Positions 22,808-27,383 of a DNA stretch of 27,383 nt are shown here, piece after piece. The translations under genes were made by a program, and so were the position numbers. Under the pieces are notes generated by a model. The model was given only the letters and a program-made list of their open reading frames with translations. It was not told where the DNA came from and did no database searches. The stretch is from Prevotella sp. CAG:1058 (GTDB lineage: Bacteria > Bacteroidota > Bacteroidia > Bacteroidales > Bacteroidaceae): positions 1 through 27,383 of the forward strand of contig HF986684.1 in the NCBI GenBank assembly GCA_000433175.1. Reading direction: 5' to 3'. The stretch's first letter is position 1. Each line of letters starts with the position of its first letter.

Positions 22808-23797
22808 TCATTTATTCTTCTTTTCCAGATTTATCAGTAACAGGCCTATCGCAGTCCAGATAAGTTCCCTTATGCGGACTATCAAAGCGACAAAGATACC
22901 TGCACTTGCCGACAGGGCCAACCCCGCAGTTGACATAATAAAACCTCCCTCACGGCCTCCCAACTGCAATGGAATGAAAAACAGCAGGTTGGCAAACAGG
23001 CTGGTGAAAGCAAATATTAAGACACACTGGGCGAAACTTACATCGGCTGTCAGCACCAAAAGTATGAACATTATCTCAAAAGCCGAACAGAAACGGCACG
23101 CCAACTCGAGCAACACTGCTGAAACAAACGACTTGCGGTTCTGGTTGTGCAGGGCTGCAATCTGGCTGTCGATAGTGTCAAGTTGTTCTTTATGCCGCTC
23201 GACGAAGCCCCTTGCCCACTTCTTCGCCCCTGGAATATGCTTGAGCAGATTCATAAGTCTTACAGCCATGCCTTTGCGGTAACCTTTGATGAAAAACCAT
23301 ACACCTAAAAGGCAGAATGCTCCTGCCGACGTGAGAATGATGCCCATAAAGAAATTCAAAGGCTCGGTAAGCAAATATATCAGAATCGACAATATCCAAA
23401 AAAGGAAGTGGCTGAAGATATGGGTCATGGCATAAAGGATTACCGAAGACGATGCCCGCTCCGGCCCAATCTTTGGCGACAACGACATAACACGGTACGG
23501 CTCGCCACCCATAAGCCCGCAAGGAGTCGTATAATTCAACGCAAAACCGGATACGGTAATCTTGTAAAGCCAGAAAAAATTAATTTTTGTTGGTTCATTA
23601 GAACCACTTTTAATGATGATATACCACGTGGCCGTATTGAACATATACAGAAAAGCCCACAAGGCAACAACGGCAAAAAACCAATATCCGGCACTCTTTA
23701 ATCCGTCCCAAACCTGCCGATAGTCAAGCTGTGTCAACATAACGGCCAGCATGACAATGCCGAACAAGAAGAACAGGTTCTGATATTTCTTCTTCAC
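22808..23797 (-). CDS. Integral membrane protein, LPG-synthase transmembrane-domain family (UPF0104/YbhN-like)
   Basis: 329 residues with about eight hydrophobic spans. It resembles the transmembrane (flippase-like) domain of lysylphosphatidylglycerol synthase but has no aminoacyltransferase domain. Conserved features are LNYTTPCGLMGGEPYRV (residues about 88-104) and LQLGGREGGF near residue 285. It may move or bind a lipid-linked substrate in the inner membrane; the substrate is unknown. The start is GTG at 23797: an in-frame TAA lies just upstream and the next Met is residue 16, inside the first helix. It lies 114 bp downstream of pdxA on the same strand and is the last gene of that cluster before a strong terminator. 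Confidence 0.85.
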   Translation of the reverse strand: MKKKYQNLFFLFGIVMLAVMLTQLDYRQVWDGLKSAGYWFFAVVALWAFLYMFNTATWYIIIKSGSNEPTKINFFWLYKITVSGFALNYTTPCGLMGGEPYRVMSLSPKIGPERASSSVILYAMTHIFSHFLFWILSILIYLLTEPLNFFMGIILTSAGAFCLLGVWFFIKGYRKGMAVRLMNLLKHIPGAKKWARGFVERHKEQLDTIDSQIAALHNQNRKSFVSAVLLELACRFCSAFEIMFILLVLTADVSFAQCVLIFAFTSLFANLLFFIPLQLGGREGGFIMSTAGLALSASAGIFVALIVRIRELIWTAIGLLLINLEKKNK

Positions 23798-23819
23798 TAC
23801 TACGACTGTTTACTCTGTA

Positions 23820-23888
23820 AAGAATTAAGAATCAAGAAAAACATCCACACGGACAAGACTGCACATGCTAACGGTTTCCTTAATTCTT
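23820..23888. repeat. Inverted repeat between pdxA and the membrane-protein gene
   Basis: AAGAATTAAG (23820-23829) is the reverse complement of CTTAATTCTT (23879-23888), with 49 nt between. The arms are AT-rich and share the TTAAGAA word with the hutU-hutH inverted repeat. There is no adjacent T-run on the minus strand, so it is an unlikely terminator. Confidence 0.55.
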
Positions 23889-23911
23889 AATCCAAACATG
23901 TATTATTAAGA

Positions 23912-25015
23912 TTATTCCTTATTCTCCTTAGCCTTGGGTATGTTGAACCTTACCTTCTCGCTGTCGTCGCGCTTCTCGTGATACAATTTCTCCAACGGAT
24001 TGGCAAGCGGCTCGTCATACTCAGCCCTATTGCGGAATACATCAATAGCTACGTAGACTGCATGACGCAAAGAGCTTTCGTCGGCAACGTTTTTACCAGC
24101 TATTTCATAAGCCGTACCATGGTCTGGAGAAGTGCGGACAATAGGCAGGCCTGCCGTAAAATTGACCCCGTCGCCCCTGTCAAGAGCCTTGAACGGCGCC
24201 AGGCCCTGGTCGTGATACATTGCCAACACACCGTCGAACGACTCGTAACCGCCGTGTGCGAAGAAACCGTCGGCTGCATACGGGCCAAAGGCATAAACAC
24301 CGTTGTCTGAGAGTTCCTTGATGGCAGGTATTATGATATTATTTTCTTCAGTCCCAAGCAGGCCGCCGTCACCGGCATGAGGATTAAGAGCAAGTACGGC
24401 TATACGCGGATTGGATATGCGGAAATCGCGCTTCAATGACATGTTGAAGATGGTTGCCTTCTCGACGATAAGTTCTTTCGTTACCGTCTTGGCCACATCT
24501 GCAATGGGCAGATGCGTAGTCACCAGCGCGACACGCATGATATCGTTTAGTAGAATCATCAACGACTTGCCTCCACCGACACGCTCTTCAAGATACTCCG
24601 TATGCCCGCAGAAGTTGAAACCGTCGCCCTGTATGTTGTTCTTGTTTATAGGAGCGGTGACGAGCACGTCCAGAAGTCCACTCTTATAATCCTCAACCGC
24701 ACGCTCAAGAGCCTTGAACGACGCCATGCCGGCCTCCTTCGACGGACTGCCGAGTTCAACCTTGACCTCCTCGTCAAACGTAGGCAGAAGGTTAAGCTTG
24801 CCGCTATGTGCATCATCAGCCGAATTGATAATAGTAAAGTTTGCCTGAATACCGAGCGCATTACGATGATAAGCTGCCACCTTCGGCGAACCGTAGATTA
24901 TCGGGGTGCACAGCTCAAGCATAGCCGGTTCTGAGAAAGTCTTGAAAATAACCTCATATCCTATGCCATTTGTGTCACCGTGCGTTATGGCAACGCGTAT
25001 TTTCCTGTTTTCCAT
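23912..25015 (-). CDS. pdxA: 4-hydroxythreonine-4-phosphate dehydrogenase
   Basis: 367 residues. It oxidises 4-phosphohydroxy-L-threonine with NAD(P)+ in the DXP-dependent pyridoxal-phosphate pathway; the product condenses with DXP on PdxJ. Seen: N-terminal VAITHGDTNGIGYEV, VTAPINKNNI, FCGHTEYLEE, TTHLPIADV (metal-ligand His), LNPHAGDGG, MYHDQGLAPFK (metal-ligand His) and SPDHGTAYEIAG (metal-ligand His). The length is slightly above the usual 330, mainly from a charged C-terminal tail. It sits between the DUF4837 lipoprotein gene (91 bp gap) and the membrane-protein gene. PLP made here would serve enzymes such as the alanine racemase in this window, though nothing links them by regulation. 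Confidence 0.95.
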   Translation of the reverse strand: MENRKIRVAITHGDTNGIGYEVIFKTFSEPAMLELCTPIIYGSPKVAAYHRNALGIQANFTIINSADDAHSGKLNLLPTFDEEVKVELGSPSKEAGMASFKALERAVEDYKSGLLDVLVTAPINKNNIQGDGFNFCGHTEYLEERVGGGKSLMILLNDIMRVALVTTHLPIADVAKTVTKELIVEKATIFNMSLKRDFRISNPRIAVLALNPHAGDGGLLGTEENNIIIPAIKELSDNGVYAFGPYAADGFFAHGGYESFDGVLAMYHDQGLAPFKALDRGDGVNFTAGLPIVRTSPDHGTAYEIAGKNVADESSLRHAVYVAIDVFRNRAEYDEPLANPLEKLYHEKRDDSEKVRFNIPKAKENKE

Positions 25016-25106
25016 ATCTTTATATTATTAATTTAATGTGGCGGAGCATCTAAAGGCTAGTGCCCTGCAAGGCCGTGAGAGGGCCATGCCGTCCTCCACC
25101 ATCATT

Positions 25107-26069
25107 CTACTTCTTTACTTTCTTCATTGTGTACAGTGCCGCCTCCACCTGCCTTAACAGGTTGCGTTTCTTCATGCCTGGCGCATATACGAACGCCTCT
25201 GCCACTACAATCCTGCGGCTGGCCGAATCGACAACCGAGTGCGACACAAACGGACCGCCCATGGCGTCGCCCTTCATCGACCAGAGTCCGCGGCAGACCA
25301 TCATGCGGCGCCCTTTCACGGCAACCATGCCGCTCGATACGGTTTCAATGTCCGTCTGCATATACATTCCGGCACGTTCGCCGGGAATGTTAACCTTCAT
25401 GACGCTGTCGCGCACATGCAAAGTCCTGACAGGGTCGAGGCTGTCGCCGGCGTATGAATAAATGCAGATGTTACTCATACCATCCGGCGCATTGTCAGAA
25501 AACCAGACGAAACCGCGCCCACGCTTGCCCGACTTCATGCCGGCAGGTATCTTTATGTCATAGCCGAACATTTCACCGACCACGCCCGAAGCCTTGGCGT
25601 TAAGGCCTATACGCGCTATTCCGCCGCTTATTTCAGAACGTACGAGCAGTTCGGTCAAATGTTTACCCATGCGCGGCATGTCAGCCACAAGGGCTGAATC
25701 TGACGCGGCGTTAAGATAAACCACTATCTGTGGCTTGGCCCACACGTTCCTTTCATATCTGATCATCGTCCGCGTAAACAAGCGCGGATTAACGTTTACT
25801 ATGACAATGCTACGCGCCAGTCTGGCAATTTGGTTGAAACGTACGCTGTCAGTAACAGAGACATCAAACATCGGCTCTTTCTGCGGCAGTCCTGACACGT
25901 CTTGCGACAGTATGCTGTCCACGGCTACGACACCACGGCCATCACCCGACGCAGCAAGCAGAAGGACCTCGTAAGGCCGTCCGCCGCTGCTTGGCAGCAA
26001 CGAGCCCTGCCCCTCGCATGACAAAGTCACAACGGCGACGAGCGCAAGCCAGACCAGCACGTGCCTCAT
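25107..26069 (-). CDS. DUF4837 family putative lipoprotein
   Basis: 320 residues from ATG 26069. The frame is open to 26114, but the inner Met begins a clear leader, MRHVLVWLALVAVVTLSC, with a Cys at residue 18 preceded by TLS, a relaxed lipobox. The mature part keeps DUF4837 features: SSGGRPYEVLLLA near the start, VSGLPQKEPMFDV, VIVNVNP, RDSVMKVNIPGERAGMYM and RGLWSMKGDAMGGPFVSH near the C-terminus. The family is restricted, as far as I know, to Bacteroidetes and has no assigned function; it is probably anchored to a membrane facing the periplasm. Its ATG overlaps the rlmN stop codon (TGATG), so translation is coupled to rlmN. Confidence 0.87.
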   Translation of the reverse strand: MRHVLVWLALVAVVTLSCEGQGSLLPSSGGRPYEVLLLAASGDGRGVVAVDSILSQDVSGLPQKEPMFDVSVTDSVRFNQIARLARSIVIVNVNPRLFTRTMIRYERNVWAKPQIVVYLNAASDSALVADMPRMGKHLTELLVRSEISGGIARIGLNAKASGVVGEMFGYDIKIPAGMKSGKRGRGFVWFSDNAPDGMSNICIYSYAGDSLDPVRTLHVRDSVMKVNIPGERAGMYMQTDIETVSSGMVAVKGRRMMVCRGLWSMKGDAMGGPFVSHSVVDSASRRIVVAEAFVYAPGMKKRNLLRQVEAALYTMKKVKK

Positions 26070-27097
26070 CACTCGCCGGCGGCATCCTTCCTTGCCGTGC
26101 TCAACAGTCCGCAAGCTGCATAAATGTCTTGCCCGCGGCTGGCCCTAATCGTAGTAAACACGCCATGTCCTGTCAGATAGTCGCGGAATGCTTCCATGCG
26201 TGAGTCGTCGGCTCCATGCAGGTCAACACCCGGTATCTGGTGAAACCGAATAAGGTTTATGCGGCAGTCGAGTCCCTTCAGCAGCTTGATTATCTCACGC
26301 GCGTGCATCGGCGAGTCGTTCACTCCGCCGAAGACTATATACTCGAACGACAGGCGGCGTTGGTGGCTGAAGTCATAATTGCGGAGCATCTCGACAACGT
26401 CTGCAATGGGCATGGCTTTCTCCGCCGGCATCAGCATCGCGCGCTGCTCATGTATGGGCGAATGCAGGCTTATGGCTACATGGCACTCGCTTTCCTCGAT
26501 AAAACGCTTCAGCTTGTTCTTTATGCCTACGCTGCTTACAGTTATGCGCTTGGGGCTCCATGCGTAACCCCAGGCGGCTGTGAGTGCCTCGGTAGCCCTT
26601 AGAACATTGTCAAGATTGTCCATAGGCTCGCCCTGGCCCATGAACACGATGTTAGTCAGCTTATCGCGCTCGGGCAGCGAGTATATCTGGTTGAGTATGT
26701 CTGCCGTTGTCAGGTTGCCCTCGAATCCCTGCTTACCGGTCTGGCAGAACAGGCAGTTCATCTTGCACCCCACCTGCGACGACACGCAAAGCGTGGCGCG
26801 GTCGTTGTCGGGAATGTAGACCGTCTCAACGAACTTGCCCGACGACGTAGGGAACAGGTACTTCACAGTCCCGTCTACAGACCGTTGGCTCTCGGCAGGG
26901 GGCATGCACCCTATTGCGTAACGCTCTTTCAACAGCTCGCGGTTGCCCTTAGAAATGTCGGTCATGCCGTCTATGTCCATAACATGCTTCACATAAAGCC
27001 ACTTGGCCATCTGCCCGCCGGCAAAAGCAGGCATGCCCAGCGACTTAGCCACTTCCTTCAACTCGGCAAGCGACTTGCCCAAAAGAGGTTCAACCAT
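26069..27097 (-). CDS. rlmN: 23S rRNA (adenine2503-C2) / tRNA (adenine37-C2) methyltransferase, radical SAM
   Basis: 342 residues, normal for the family. It methylates C2 of A2503 in 23S rRNA, and A37 in some tRNAs, by the methyl-Cys radical SAM mechanism. The CxxxCxxC cluster is C111, C115 and C118 in VGCKMNCLFCQTG, with SAM-contact GQGEPMDN downstream. The methyl-carrying Cys is C329 in IYAACGLLS, and C118 doubles as the assisting cysteine. RITVSSVGI and VAISLHSP are further conserved blocks. It has the RlmN rather than the Cfr pattern overall, but distinguishing the two by eye is not absolute. It is first gene of the minus-strand cluster, followed with 1-nt overlap by the DUF4837 gene. Confidence 0.95.
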   Translation of the reverse strand: MVEPLLGKSLAELKEVAKSLGMPAFAGGQMAKWLYVKHVMDIDGMTDISKGNRELLKERYAIGCMPPAESQRSVDGTVKYLFPTSSGKFVETVYIPDNDRATLCVSSQVGCKMNCLFCQTGKQGFEGNLTTADILNQIYSLPERDKLTNIVFMGQGEPMDNLDNVLRATEALTAAWGYAWSPKRITVSSVGIKNKLKRFIEESECHVAISLHSPIHEQRAMLMPAEKAMPIADVVEMLRNYDFSHQRRLSFEYIVFGGVNDSPMHAREIIKLLKGLDCRINLIRFHQIPGVDLHGADDSRMEAFRDYLTGHGVFTTIRASRGQDIYAACGLLSTARKDAAGE

Positions 27098-27241
27098 TTC
27101 AGTAAATTTATATTATCAGCAGCCTGGTTATGTTTTCAGACAAACGGACTTATACACATAAACAAGCAGGAACGGTTCTCAATACCCCTGCATACCAGCC
27201 CGTCATCCGTTAACTTTACTGCCAGTGAACTAAATAATATG

Positions 27242-27249
27242 CAAAGATA
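27242..27249 (-). promoter_or_regulatory. -7 box of the rlmN cluster
   Basis: Minus-strand TATCTTTG fits TAnnTTTG. It lies about 145 nt upstream of the rlmN ATG, giving a fairly long leader in which I see no recognised riboswitch. No clean TTTG is seen at -33. Confidence 0.45.
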
Positions 27250-27304
27250 ATGCAAAAATCTGATTATCAGAAATAAAAGACAGATTGTTTAACATCAGGC
27301 AGCC

Positions 27305-27326
27305 GAAATTCAGGTGAAATTCAGGT
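27305..27326. repeat. 11-bp tandem direct repeat upstream of the rlmN promoter
   Basis: GAAATTCAGGT occurs twice head to tail (27305-27315, 27316-27326), about one helical turn apart. It lies 56-84 bp upstream of the -7 box. The rest of 27250-27383 shows no gene on either strand. Confidence 0.6.
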
Positions 27327-27383
27327 TAACGCCGCATGCAAAACGGCCTGACTTAATACAGAAATACTTTACACCGTTTTAAC

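Noticed and set aside
1..27383. tRNA, rRNA, tmRNA, insertion sequence or prophage genes
   Set aside because: No cloverleaf-like segment with conserved T-arm, no rRNA motifs, no transposase or phage protein among the credible frames.

Overview
The window looks like chromosome of a Bacteroidales bacterium, most likely Prevotella or a close relative. The evidence is: repeated TAnnTTTG -7 promoter boxes in place of TATAAT; absence of strong Shine-Dalgarno sequences; a fused MurF-alanine racemase; DUF4837, GSCFA and DUF2130 proteins; and a TonB-dependent receptor with the long basic leader seen in this group. Species cannot be fixed by eye. No rRNA, tRNA, insertion sequence, prophage or CRISPR array was found.

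Layout. 1-1705 (+): the 3' end of a probable AbiEii-type nucleotidyltransferase toxin gene, followed 21 bp later by a DUF2130 protein with a coiled coil and a nuclease-like motif. 1864-3693 (-): a secreted family 2 glycoside hydrolase carrying the NxK signature of beta-glucuronidases. 4056-5465 (-): an amidophosphoribosyltransferase homologue whose PRPP loop and Fe-S cysteines are intact but whose glutaminase residues are all replaced. 5466-6477: about 1 kb without a credible gene, holding a palindromic 22-bp-period array and the hut promoter. 6478-13067 (+): a complete histidine-to-glutamate operon, ftcD-hutU-hutH-hutI. 13163-15235 and 15339-17153 (-): a TonB-dependent receptor downstream of dnaX. 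17154-17719: a divergent intergenic region with a second copy of the 22-bp array. 17720-21097 (+): a GSCFA protein and bifunctional murF-alr. 21252-22703 (+): a hexuronate-type MFS transporter. 22808-27097 (-): rlmN, a DUF4837 lipoprotein, pdxA and an LPG-synthase-type membrane protein, arranged as one likely transcription unit.

How the genes work together. HutH deaminates histidine to urocanate, HutU hydrates it, HutI opens the ring to formiminoglutamate, and FtcD moves the formimino group to tetrahydrofolate and releases ammonia, giving glutamate and a one-carbon unit. The beta-glucuronidase-like enzyme and the hexuronate-type transporter could serve the same substrate class, although they are 18 kb apart. 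MurF-Alr makes peptidoglycan precursors.

The two observations I rate highest are the paired four-unit palindromic arrays (5883-5962 and 17333-17412), which keep an exact 22-bp period and share related spacers, and the PurF-like protein that has lost its whole glutaminase site. Most other content is ordinary housekeeping and catabolism.
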